In this document: positions 36,448 to 47,909 of the stretch, piece after piece
Numbering within the stretch: position 1 is the first letter of the stretch
Layout of the letters: each line of letters starts with the position of its first letter
Source of the DNA: Marchantia polymorpha subsp. ruderalis
Taxonomy: Eukaryota; Streptophyta; Marchantiopsida; Marchantiales; Marchantiaceae
Reading direction: 5' to 3'
Length of the DNA stretch: 64,000 nt
NCBI GenBank assembly: GCA_037833965.1
Contig: AP031358.1
Coordinates: 3,914,001 to 3,978,000, forward strand
Made by a program: the position numbers and the translations under genes
The notes under the pieces: model-generated
What the model saw: only the letters and a program-made list of their open reading frames with translations
Databases searched by the model: none
What the model was told of the DNA's origin: nothing

Positions 36448-39027
36448 GGACTGTTCGCAATGTTGAAAAACCTGAACGTGAAGTAAAGCGCTACCGATGT
36501 CCATGGGTTGACGAGACAATGACATGGAGGGTCCCAGCAGAAGATTGGCCTAAAAGATATCCCCTTACTTTGAGCCAGGTGAAATTAGGAATGACGAATA
36601 ATCATTCAGGTACAGGTGCTGGGTACACCAACCTTGTGAAGTCACGTGTTGCTAGTATGTGCTACGTAAGGAAGGCGAGGAAACTGGGGAAAATACCGTC
36701 AGACTCTCGAGGATGGGCTTCTTTTTCTCTCTCTTGATCATTGCGTATGGATGCCTCGAGTCCAAACAAGTTTATAGGTTTAATTGAAGGGCCCTGTCTG
36801 ACGAGGCTGTCAATTTGGGGCCCGATTCGTGAGAGTGGGAAGCGAGTTCATGAGATCAAAAGGAGCTATGAAAAGTCGAAGCTGTAGAGTTGTTGTTCCG
36901 AAAGTGAGGTGGAGTGGTCAAGTTGCCATGTCTGATTGCGATGCAATAGCCTTTAGCGAGATTTCACGGATTCCCATAAAGAATGTTTGTCAGGAGCTTT
37001 GAGTGCCACTCAAACCCCGCGATGGCACGAGACATGAATCCTAGGAGAGGAGAATAAGTTTTGAAACTATGTAAAGTTTTGGGATGGTTCCCAGACAGTA
37101 GTGATTTGGTTCGAGGTGGCTATAGCCTTATGCGCACTTTAAAACAGTTAATGCTTTAGTGGCAACGAAGCTGTCTACGTTCATCGCATTTCCTCTACTT
37201 TCCTTCGCTCCGTTTCTTTTCGTGGGTTTCTGTCTCATGTTCTTTCAAGTGCTTTGGTATTAGTCTCAACTTTTCATCGCAGAATACAATTTCCTTCACA
37301 TTGGAGACGCGTCTATCTACTTATCAAATAGCATGGAAAACGATATTCAACATAATTCATGTCGAAAGGAAGAAAGATTCCATCGGCCGAATGGAGGATA
37401 ATTTTTAGTGGAAACCATGCATTGGTTGAAGAGAAAGTCAGAAAAGATGGGAAAATTATTACCAAGACTTAAATGTAATAAACACTGATCAATCGAGATG
37501 AAATTCATCAACATACAAGGTTCATGTACGGTCCATGTCTTGAATTTTATTTCCTTTTTCTATAACAAGATTCTGTAGTATTTTACTCTGAACTGAGTGG
37601 ATGGACTTTTCAGTTGAACAATATATATCACTTGTTGATTCTTCTTTTTTGAAACTACTACACTATTCTGGCTTACTTATCTATTGGTTCAGTGTGAATG
37701 TTTCGATCTTATAATATCTGACAATGTTAGTGACACATTCTGCCAAAAACGTTCATACAAAACTAACGCATTGAAATGTGAAGTTTTAGTTTTTTGTGAA
37801 TGACCTTTTCTGTATATGAATTCTACCAAATTAAAATAAGCTAATTGCTCTTGATGTAGTAATTCTTTGATCATGACGCCTAAACCATATTGTTGACATA
37901 TAAAACTCTAAACTTAATTAGCTTATTTCACTTCTCCAAAAAGTATGGGTAAAATAAGTAAATAAAATATAATATATTGGAAACATCACTAAATTACAAA
38001 ATCTTAATTTTACATTGCAAAAATTTATTTCTCTTCGACAAAATATTTCTATATATGATATTTTAGTAACATTACTAATATAATAAAATTTAATGAAATT
38101 ATATCAGGATTTTTTCCAAAAAAAATAATTCTATATTCATATAAATGTTAATAACATTTATATAAAATATTTTTAATATTAATTATCATAATTTAAATTT
38201 CATTATATTAAATGTAGTAAAAAAATTTCCTTTTATTCGTAAGATATTATGTATATCGATTATTCATAATTTGATAGATTGAAATTTTCCTCAAATTTCA
38301 AATAATTATATAAAAAAGCATAATAACTATCTTATATTGATATTTATAAAAAAGTATTGAAAATAAATTTAAGCTTATTTTTATTTACTAGTTATATTTT
38401 TAAGATAATTGATTAAATATATATAAACTTAAAAATGTAAAAAGACTGGTAATTTTTATAAATTCAGTTCTTATAATCATTTAAATCAAATAAATATAAC
38501 TTGTAATTTTTTTACTTTCATTATAAAATCATAAAAAAAATTTATGACGAATGCCTTATAATTTTCATTCATATATCAATATTTTATGTTTTCAAATATT
38601 AATACATAGAGAAATCATTTATTCAACTTTATCTTGAAATTTTTTTAAATAGTCAACATCTCAAGCATTTGAATCATCATCTCGTACTTTAGCTCTATAA
38701 GATATCATATTTAATATTAGTAAAATTCATATCAATATATTTATTGATAGAATTTTTGGTTCTCTAAAGATATTTTCATAAATATTTTTTGCTTTTTTAA
38801 TAGTGACATTAATGATCATCTCATAATCTTTGATCATTCTAAGATGCATGTGCGAATTGTATTCTAAAATGTAAAGTAGCAATTTCTTTTCTAAATATTT
38901 TAAATATGTATTATCAACTTATTTATTTGAATGTAGTTAAGATTTTTATTTTATTCTGTATTAACTGTGTTCAAACTAGACTATCATCAGAATTTAAAAT
39001 TTGAATGTTAAGTATAATCAACTATTT
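36448..39027. other. Spacer with small ORFs, then AT-rich desert
   Basis: 36500-37300 is GC-balanced. A 72-codon plus-strand frame from a true ATG (36519-36737, MTWRVPAEDWPKRYPLTLSQ...) matches nothing known and contains donor-like GTGAAA and GTACAG sites. I cannot support a gene. 37500-39027 is extremely AT-rich and empty. Confidence 0.35.
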
Positions 39028-39323
39028 GATATCAAGTCACAGTAAGTTTGCTTTAATTTTTCATTGTCTATTAAAACTTTTGAAAAAAATTATTCTTTCT
39101 ATCTAAGACATATATACGTTGCGTTTTATGATGATTCTACTTTACAATACAATTTGAAGTTTGCCAAATCCAACAAAGCTTATATCAATTTTGATATCTT
39201 TATCAACAATCAATTATTGTCTATATTTTGACTAAAAGTTTCAGATAGTATGTTCTCTCAAGTGGTCTATAGGTATTAAAGTGCAATTAGTGAATTATAT
39301 CAAATTTTGCACATTTTGCAGAG
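39028..39323 (+). repeat. Left copy of a ~290-bp direct repeat flanking the MULE remnant
   Basis: Shares long blocks with 42227-42530 in the same orientation, including AATTTGAAGTTTG, AAATCCAACAAA, TATATTTTGACTAAAAGTTT and TAAAGTGCAATTAG. The copies are diverged by many substitutions and small indels. Confidence 0.7.
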
Positions 39324-39360
39324 GAATGTAATGTGCGCATCCTAATGAAAATCATTTGTC

Positions 39361-42110
39361 ATGGATAGATGTGAGATTCTTGACACTGAGCGCATCAACG
39401 ACACCACGAATGTATCACTCCACGGAAAATTTATTGATAGACAAGAGAGTGATGGTGGCATGGAGCAATTCGCATGCCAAGTACACGTTCCTTGTGAAAA
39501 ATCCTATAGAGTACGGAAACCATCTTATCGAGCAGAGCGTGGAGTCATTCTCACCTCCTTACTTGGCCCCACATACGACGATGTTGATGCCTTGAAGACT
39601 GCGTGTATACAGCATGTTGCCGCTCATCTCTATAGCGTCATCATCAAGCAATTCGATTACAAGATGGACGTCATATTGCTGCATTGCGGCAAGTATGGTA
39701 CACGCGATGATTGTCATGGTTTAATAGAAAAGAGACGACAGAGTCCTTCAAGCTAGATCTTGACTAGTTGCCATTTTCTCTTGCAAGATCGTCGTAATTG
39801 AGTCGAGAGCTAGATGTAACGTATGAAATAAGGATAGCACAACCACTCGTCACTGCCTTGTAAGGCTGCGCATCCGTTTCACTGCAAGATGACAAACAAC
39901 ATTAAAAAACACGTTTGCACTTTGTACGTTGCTGATGTTGTGCTTGCTTAGATCCTGAAATTGATACGTTCGTAACCTTGAGGCAAGCATGTCATTGCGC
40001 TCGACATCTACAACTTGAAGAGGCAGTACAAAACCGTGCGGCTCAACGGCCGGATGCCAATTGAAGCTTTGCTCTTGTCCATGATTGAACGAGATGTACT
40101 CAACACCCATTGACACGATTTGCTTTCACGAGCAACAAGACTGTACAACTTACTCATTGTTTTAGAATGATCATGATCATGGATTGTAGTTACAAAACAA
40201 ACAAGTTGAAGATGCTCCTACTTCACATTGTTAGCTTTGCTTGCACTGGAACAACCTTCACATGGACCATTGCGTTTCTCAATGCAGAGGCTATCGAGAA
40301 CTATGAGTGGGTACTAAACGTCTACAAAAGCTTTATGATCAACTACCTACCGCTCGCCATTGTCATAGATCGCAAGTTGGTGCTGATGCAAGCGATTAAG
40401 ATTACTTTTTTCGTCGTCCACAAGATGCTAAGTCGATAACATATATGCAAGAACATGATGGCAAAGCATCGGACATGCTTTATCGAAATGGATGGCAGAC
40501 GTTCATGACATTATTCTCAAGAGTGATGCAAGCGAGCACGGAGAACGAGCTGCAAGAGAAGCTAGTGTAGATTCAAACGAAGTGGATGATTATCCAACCG
40601 CGTGCGGTGCAATATGTGCTTTCCTGGATGTAATACAAGACATACTTTGTTAATGCATATGTTGACCAAATGTCACATTTTAAATTGTCATACTCGTCGC
40701 ACGTGGAAGGAGCACACTCAGCGTTGAAGCAGCGTCTGCACGTTAGCACTGGTGACATGATGACTGTGATCCACCGTGTATTGCAATTTCTCGCCTATTA
40801 GTATCAAGAGATGGATACTATCATCTGACAGAAGGAGCGGCAAAATCCTGTTCACTAAGACATGTTCTATGACCAGGTGTGTAGAGCTTACTACAGTAGA
40901 ACCTCTATAAATTTATACTCCATAAATTTATAACCTCCGAAAATTTATCAAATTGTGCGGTCCCGGCATGGGACCAGGCCAAAAATTTATAATCTTATAA
41001 CTTATCAAGTTTTGGCTGCCCCGAATTTTTTATAAACTTATATTCAGGTTGATGTGCTTTCCGAGCTACATTTGTACGACTATGATCGACTGAAGAAACT
41101 TGTATTGGTTGTCTGCCTAAGCTTTTGTTCACATTTGTTTGTTGGCTGCTTAAGTATCTGACGTGGGTTAGGGATTTTCCTGGGTTAAGTTGTTTACATT
41201 TTGAGAAGTTTTCTTCTACACGGTCCAACTGTATACAGTACACCAGGATACAGTGCCCTACACACCCCATTACAATACCACAGCCAATACACACTGAACC
41301 TGGGTATCAAACAACTTCTATGTTTTTTCGAGGTCCTGCATTCCTTGCCGTAACCTTCCTAACCTTCCATACCTTTCTGCAACCTTCCGGATGGTTCTGA
41401 GACCAATCAAGAAAAATTAAATGAATCAATTTTAATAAACTCTAGAAACTTATCACCTCTATAAACTTATCAAAAAGTGCCGGTCCCAGCTTGATAAGAT
41501 TATAGAGGTTCTACTGTACTTCCATTCAATCAACTCTTATGTTGTGAACTACATTGGAGGTTGGAGAGTTCATGTGAAGAAGTACTTTTCTAAGTCTAAT
41601 TCAGTTGGGTTCTTCCCTTGACCTGTTGTATTATTTTCATATATTTATAGTATATCTACGTCTGCTCAAAGGTGATCCGACATATCTCTTTAGTTGCTCT
41701 CATCAAAATCCACCTTTAATTTACAATCGTCAAAGAGCATGCGAGACGCAATATTTGTCTGCGACCATGTCCCTGCTTAAAGATTATCATGGAACTTCCT
41801 TCAACGACCACAATCTACGATATGCGCGCTGCAAACCAGAGCCTAACGATGAGTGCGGTACACAAGTAGTGATGGCTTGCGCCAGATCTACAGGTTGGTA
41901 CATCCGCAATACAGATTTTTAAGTCTACCATTGCTTGTATACATGGACGTCCATCCGTTGCTATTGTCAATGCGCGTGCCATAAGCTGCTGGCCGATATC
42001 GTCAACTCGTTGGGAACCAAGTGCATTTGAGAAAATTGGTAGAGATTCGTGTCTTTGCAGCGAATGCAAGAGGCCTGGACACAACGTTTGTAATTGTCCA
42101 ATACTTAGTA
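39361..42110 (+). pseudogene. Degenerate Mutator-like (MULE) transposase
   Basis: Starting at an ATG at 39361, recognisable MULE blocks occur in order across shifting frames. At about 39960-40090 is VIALDIYNLKRQY then LNGRMPIEALLL. At 40110-40439 is the catalytic core: MIMDCSYKTNKLKMLLLHIV, TGTTFTWTIAFLNAEAIENY and a VIDRKLVLMQAI block like the usual TDRELALMNAI. At about 40690-40790 is SHVEGAHSALKQRLHVSTGD, and near 42060 a CCHC zinc knuckle (CSECKRPGHNVCNC). Stops, frameshifts and a 623-bp MITE at 40894-41516 disrupt it. Removing the MITE and one TA restores a continuous local frame (CRAYYFHSINSYVVNY). Long direct repeats lie on both sides. Inactive; terminal inverted repeats not identified. 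Confidence 0.82.
40894..41516. mobile_element. Tc1/mariner-type (pogo/Emigrant-like) MITE nested in the MULE
   Basis: CAGTAGAACCTCTATAA at 40894-40910 is mirrored exactly at 41500-41516, giving perfect 17-bp inverted termini flanked by TA on both sides (40892-40893 and 41517-41518). The terminus closely resembles the plant Emigrant/Lemi family end CAGTAAAACCTCTATAAATT (from memory). Near both ends a direct subterminal motif recurs: TTTATCAAATTGTGCGGTCC on the left and CTTATCAAAAAGTGCCGGTCC-like on the right. Length is 623 bp with no transposase. It was inserted after the MULE, whose reading frame it interrupts cleanly. Confidence 0.88.
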
Positions 42111-42226
42111 ATCAGTGCGCGCTGATTTTGTTTTCATCGTTTTCCGGCGCCCATGAAATTTAAAAAGCTATCGTGGAAGGGGGAGGGTAGGAAAAGTAAA
42201 TGAGGAGGGTGAGAGGATACGCCTCT

Positions 42227-42530
42227 AATATCAAAACACAATAAGTTTGATTAGAATTTTTCATTGTTTATTAGAACTTTCAAAAAAAATTCCATCTTTC
42301 TATGTAAGACACCATGTACGTAGTGTTTCATGAGGTTTTTCCTTTAAAATAAAATTTGAAGTTTGTCAAATCCAACAAATTTTATAAGATATCGATTTTG
42401 ATATCTTTATCATCAATTTTATATTTTGACTAAAAGTTTCGATTAGTATGCTCTCTCAAGTAGTCTATAGGTACTAAAGTGCAATTAGGGAATCACATCA
42501 GAACATCCTCACAATCTGCATTTTACAGAC
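42227..42530 (+). repeat. Right copy of the ~290-bp direct repeat flanking the MULE remnant
   Basis: Diverged copy of 39028-39323 in the same orientation, about 3.2 kb away. Its ending TGCATTTTACAG corresponds to TGCACATTTTGCAG at the left copy. Confidence 0.7.
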
Positions 42531-44387
42531 CTAAACTTTTTCTCGTTTTGTTGGCACATTTTAAAAGGATTATCTAGGGTATCTTCAATATGTAGACTTT
42601 CAATCTTTCATCCAGAACATCACAAGCTGCCTATCTTCATTTCCATTCAGTGCTTGAGCTCCATGCAGAACTGGACTATCTGTTACATGTAGATGTCTAA
42701 CTTTATAATGTATTTGTCAAAACTTAGGCTTTTGCGATTAATCGTGGCAAGAGCAAGTGCTGGAGTAATGGATGAACATGCAAACCTTTGAATTCATCAC
42801 AAATTTGATTATAACACGCGAAAATTAAGCACCAGTCAAATTCTTGAGAGAAAAATATCCTCCTCATCATGTACATGTCTGGAATATTTGTAAAGAACCC
42901 CGATCCTCAATCAATAAGCCGAGGATGCAACAATGCGATTTCTCTAAATAAGATCGATCATACGAGTAGCCTACACTGATATAACACACGCACTCTAGAT
43001 CTATAGATGACGTACTGCCATCGGAATCAAGGAGAGAACATATAATTCCATGTCATAGGGTATGAGCGTAGCATGAATTCAAACGCGTGACCAAATGTCA
43101 AAAACTTTTTTCGACGTGATATGATTTATGAAGCGATCTACCGTCATGCATAAAGGTACATAAAAAACCATTTCATTCAGCGGTAGCTCAGAAGTACAAA
43201 CCGTGGTCAAGCGTTCATTGTACTAATGATAATAAGAGTGCATTAAAATTAACGTGAAAACTGGAAAAGTTTCATCATCCCGATATAAAATCAAGTCGCT
43301 GAAAACATGTCTATCGACAGAATGACCAAGATGATCAGTAAGTTGGGTCTAATAGGAAAGATTTGTCATTGTGATGTCACGGAAGAGAGCCGCTTGTTGG
43401 GCGTTTGGATTATTCCTTGTAGGATTTAATGACGTCTCCACATTTTATTTTTCTAATCTTTTGTCTACTGCGTGTCTAAATCATATCAATGTTGGTGGAG
43501 CCTTGGATTGACTGTTCTGCCGAGAATCTCATCCCCACAGTGCGAAGTCGGTTAACATTGTGCCAGCATCTCGAGCATGATTTAAGAATCACGCGGACAA
43601 AACAAATTTCGAACAGGTCGCCAGCTTAGGGCACGACCACGGCTTTCCCCGACACAAATGCTTCCATTTACAGAGTAAACATGTCAGGGCTACCAGTAAT
43701 AGCATGTCAAGTAAGAGCCTCGTCCCGACTGTGAATATTAGCCACGCACGATGTCGCCAGCCCTCCCTACAGCTCTCCGACAGCAGATGCACAGATCTAC
43801 CAACAAGTCGTCGTAGCAGCAGCAGCAGTTGGGAAAAAAATCCACCAAACCTCAGATCGTTCAGATCAACATAACAGGTACGCAAGAAATAGTACAGATT
43901 GTACAAACGAAACCTGCAGTTTGTGGCTGGATCTGCTCTTTAACAACATTACTCTAATAAGCGAGGACCTAACCGGCTGACGGCCGGCAGATTAGACGCC
44001 GTACGAGAGGAGAGGAGAGGTCCGGAATCGAGGCTCGGTTCTTCGCGAAGGACAGCGATCGCCTCACCGTACCACTAAAGGCAGGCAGGCGTCGATGGTC
44101 CTACCCTCACCTCCGCCGAGTAAGGTCCGACTGAAGCAAATACAAGCGTTCCAGTCCAACCTGGACCGACAAAAGCCAATTGTATTAATTGTTGCTTATT
44201 AGGTGAAGGTTTGATCTGGACAGATTGAATGCCATAGGAATCGATTTGATGCTATTGGAGTTTAGCTCTATTTTCCGTTGTGATGCTATTGGTACCCCCT
44301 CGCCCCACGTTCGGTTTCATCCATGGCACGCTCGGACGGGGGAGGGACTGCTATCCGTTTGGTTCACTTGGTGGCCCGGTCTCCGAG
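42531..44387. other. Spacer without a recognised gene
   Basis: 42531-43500 is AT-rich and empty. 43580-44150 is GC-richer with a CAGCAGCAGCAG-type run near 43817 and a GAGAGGAGAGGAGAGG tract near 44007. This resembles a plant leader or promoter, but no linked coding exon was found. A minus-strand 105-codon frame at 43906-43589 looks like chance. Confidence 0.35.
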
Positions 44388-44624
44388 CTAGAGACGGGAA
44401 GGCCTTGATAGAATAGGGGGCCCGGAAACGAGGTCCTCCGCCGATAGGCGGGTGTTGACCGCGGCAGAATCGGGCGGAAGGATGTAGTCTTCACGATCTT
44501 CTTCAGACAGAGCATGCCACAAATGCTGAAGATATTCCCTCTCGCGTTCCGGCAGTTCCTCCTGGATTGAGCTGAAGGTGTTGCGCTCGGAAGTCATCGA
44601 CGTGCTTTTGTGGAAGAAGCACAT
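44388..44624 (-). CDS. Possible small acidic protein, 78 codons
   Basis: The ATG at 44624 lies in GAAGCCATGT. The frame continues upstream without a stop for a few codons to an acceptor-like ACACAAG, so it may be a terminal exon. The product is very acidic: SSIQEELPEREREYLQHLWH then ALSEEDREDYILPPDSAA, ending GPPILSRPSRL. The acidic helix and Pro/Asp-rich tail are not typical of a random frame. No family recognised, no partner exon found. Hypothetical. Confidence 0.3.
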   Translation of the reverse strand: MCFFHKSTSMTSERNTFSSIQEELPEREREYLQHLWHALSEEDREDYILPPDSAAVNTRLSAEDLVSGPPILSRPSRL

Positions 44625-44799
44625 GGCTTCTTCCTTGGACTCCGACGCTTGTGTCCCCAGTCAGCGGTGGCAGTCCCGTATCCAAGATTCCCAAGTGATG
44701 ATTTCGCCCCACAGAACCCAAAGTCTCGAGAAAGTCTATGATGATATTATTCATCATTAATTTCTAAAAATTGGCAAGGTTTGTAGAGATAAGAATATA

Positions 44800-46556
44800 C
44801 CGTGCTTGTGAGAAACCATACTATAATAGCAGATTGGACGTACTGTACGTACATAAACTTAATGCACATGACAGTTTTAAAACCTCGCACCGAAGTCTAA
44901 GATTTGTATTGCGAGAAGACTTCGGTCCAGACGTTTAGGTGATATCTAAGTTGGTTCTTTGCAGGGAAAGCAACTGTTGACAAATAGAAAAGTATGGTCC
45001 AATCGGAAACCATATTCTTATATAAATGTATCGTTGGGTTTCTTTTATTCATCAAGGCTGCCTGAGGCTTTCTAGAAAGCTCGGCAGTTTGATTCCTTGC
45101 TTCGTGAAGCATGCAGGAGGAACCAAGAAGAGCATGTACGAATTTCATAAATTACCGAGTCAAATTCAGATGTTTGGACCTACCGAACCTCGCACAGCCA
45201 ATGGAAAATAAACCAAGTGCTTGATTTAGATTAGTTCGCCCTCAATGTCAAACTATTGACCTGAAGAAACGATTGAGAAAAAATAAGAATCAGATTATTT
45301 TTTTTACGGTCGTCGAAATTCAGTGTTAAGGCATTCGTCAAGAGAGAAAAGACCCCGGCCCTGCTGCCCCTTTCCAGACGAACTGGAGCTCAGTCCGATT
45401 TGTGTGTTGCTTGAAGTGTTTGCCATGCCTACCTTGATTAGGAGTCTCAAACATGGCCTTTAGTCTCTATTTCCCAGTGTAAAAACCATAGCTCTCCGAT
45501 TTTCGGATCATATTCATCCTGTACCATCATACCCTTTTGATTAGATTTCTGTATAGCTAGAGTATACTTAACTGCACCAAATTACTTCCTGTACACTTGT
45601 TTCATGCGAGGTGTAGAAATGCTAACCAACTCAAAGAAGACATATCACTTTATAAAGCGACGTAAAGCACGGGAAGACTTTAATAGCGTAATAATATATG
45701 GGAGATGTAAGAGCAAACTCGTATTGAAAACAGGGAGATGTAAGAGCATAGGATTGTCACCAAGATGATATATTTTCAAAGCAAAGAAGTCTCCAAGGAA
45801 ACTAAATTATGACCTACCTAACTCCAGGAAGAGAACAAAGATCCATTCCAGCTTTGATAAATCAACTGCAATCTCGATCTCAATCACAAGATTCAAGTTG
45901 GCTATAACCTCATTAAGTTTGATGGACATAGTCAAGTTGATTCGTTCATATATATGATTAGAACTGCTCTTCAATAGACCTCATCATTGCCCTTTGTTTA
46001 TAGGATTTGGATGTTAGTATCCAGTATTGCAGTTGTAAGCGATGATTGGCGTATAGAGACAACTTGAGGGCCTGAGTATAAGCAGAGGTCAAAGACTGCA
46101 CTTCTATTTGTATTTCTTAGCCGGGTGAGGATTTGGATTCAGTTATGAAAGTAAATGCGGATTCTCTCTCCACGTCTAATTTGATATTTTCTTTTTGTGA
46201 TATCTTTCGATCTCACATATATAATTCTTCTTCTTATTATTATTCGTAGGCAACATACGTTTAAACAAGATTTCTCAAATCATTTTGGATAGAATTTAAT
46301 GATTAGAGTTTTCAATATTTTTTGTAAAGAAAGCGAAAAATGCATATACTTCAAATTTAGCGGATCTCGCCCAAATTCTTCACTGAAGTTCAGTATATAC
46401 AATTAGAAGGGATGCCAGCCACTCCTTGCGGTAGCTGAATTATAGTAATATACAAGAAAGGATGGGAAGAATCAATGAATGTTGCATCAATCAAACCAAA
46501 ATGTTAGGATAGTAAGTATACCTAATAACATCATGTTTGATATAACCTCAGGTCTT
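44800..46556. other. AT-rich spacer without a recognised gene
   Basis: Mixed then AT-rich sequence. Short frames on both strands near 44897-45211 overlap and match nothing. I see no RNA gene or complete element. Confidence 0.4.
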
Positions 46557-46678
46557 GTTATTTATAATATATTAAAAATACTCAGGTAGGTGTTACTCTA
46601 GTTAATAAGACTAAGGTTATTTATAATATATTAAAAATACGCAGGTAGGTGTTACTCTAGTTAATAAGACTAAGGTTA
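46557..46678. repeat. Tandem duplication with a 59-bp unit, about 2.1 copies
   Basis: The unit starts GTTATTTATAATATATTAAA and ends GTTAATAAGACTAAG. It occurs at 46557-46615 and 46616-46674 with a single substitution (CTCAGG against CGCAGG) and a few bases of a third copy. The near identity shows a recent duplication. Confidence 0.9.
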
Positions 46679-47339
46679 ATCTATCACTACATAAGTTAAT
46701 TTATCATAGCTCTTTGCAATACAAACTTAGGATCTATAATTACAGCTTGTGTCTTTGTGAATATATCCTGACATAAGTAAACCATGTATTTTCTATATTG
46801 GCAATCTTTGTTTGCATTTTTGTTCGTATATATAATTTATAATTTATATATTATCATCACATTGTAATCAAATAATCAACATATTAAAATAAAGTTTTAG
46901 TACTTCTATCTCATAGATTTTGGATTGTATCAAATAATGTTAAATGTAATTTTTATAATTATATATTACCTAAAAATTGTTTAAAAAAAATTCAAATTCA
47001 AACGTAATAATATGGCTTAATCTTCTACAAAGATATCAAAGTAAATGTATATAGCTTCATATACCTTTAAATCTACAACCCAATAATGTGATAAAAATTA
47101 AAATTACTGGATGAAACAAGCCAGTATCTAATCTAATCTAATCTATTCTTTGGTTGAAAGGTATCTGGTGTGCGGAGCTATTTGCTCTTGGAGTTCTGGT
47201 TGCAATGCCAATCACCACCACTTCTTCCAATATTTTGATGAATAGACTCCATTTCATAATGGATACTAGTTTCACAATGAATTAAAAAAGGGATGATCAT
47301 AGAAAAATTAGATTATCGCAGGTCTTGAGAGTTCAGAGC

Positions 47340-47903
47340 GCCGAGAAGTGAGCACAGAACTTCTTCTTGTCTCCCTGTAGCTCAATGAGCTCACCTCAAA
47401 CTTGTTGTTTTCTTGATAATTCATTCTCGACTCTGTACTTGAAGGTCGGTAACTTGGTTCTCCCTAACATCTTCTGGCGATCTTCGACAGGTTGAAGAAT
47501 GCACCCTGTTTCTCCCGTGATAGTTCATAGAACTTGCTCTCCACATCACGTTCGAAGTCTCCAAAATGTTGATCATCTTACCAGGGTTCAATTCTCGGAA
47601 GAGGGGGTTGAAAATGCATTACATTTTCCAACCGTCGATCTGTAGTTAAGCAGCGATTATGCCCACCCAATTCTCACATGTTCGAAGTCTGTACCCCGAA
47701 GAATACAAAGTGCGTATTACCAGAAAGCCTTAAAAAAGCATTATATCTACACAATCGAATGTCTCCTTGTGTAAGTCAAAACGAGATATGATGAAGTTTC
47801 CTTCGATGGCCTCATAAGCTGTCGTGAGTGAGATTCCCAAGAGCTGCAGGTCTGCATTCGATGGGCACGTGATTTCCTCGTCAAGAGTCATCCTCTGCCT
47901 CCT
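47340..47903 (-). pseudogene. Possible decayed coiled-coil gene, two exon-like pieces
   Basis: Piece 1 (about 47903-47730) follows a pyrimidine-rich TCTTTTCCAG acceptor and reads MTLDEEITCPSNADLQLLGI then SLTTAYEAIEGNFIISRFDL to a stop. Piece 2 (about 47558-47350) reads FERDVESKFYELSREKQGAF then FNLSKIARR. A one-base shift then continues KMLGRTKLPTFKYRVENELS, and after an in-frame TGA, GELIELQGDKKKFCAHFSAL. The second piece has coiled-coil character but needs a frameshift and a stop readthrough, so it is probably dead. The two pieces may not belong together. No family recognised. Confidence 0.3.
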
Positions 47904-47909
47904 GGAAAA

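Noticed and set aside
45060-45125. tRNA-like stem around TTTGATTCCTTGC
   Set aside because: Acceptor and anticodon stems do not pair.
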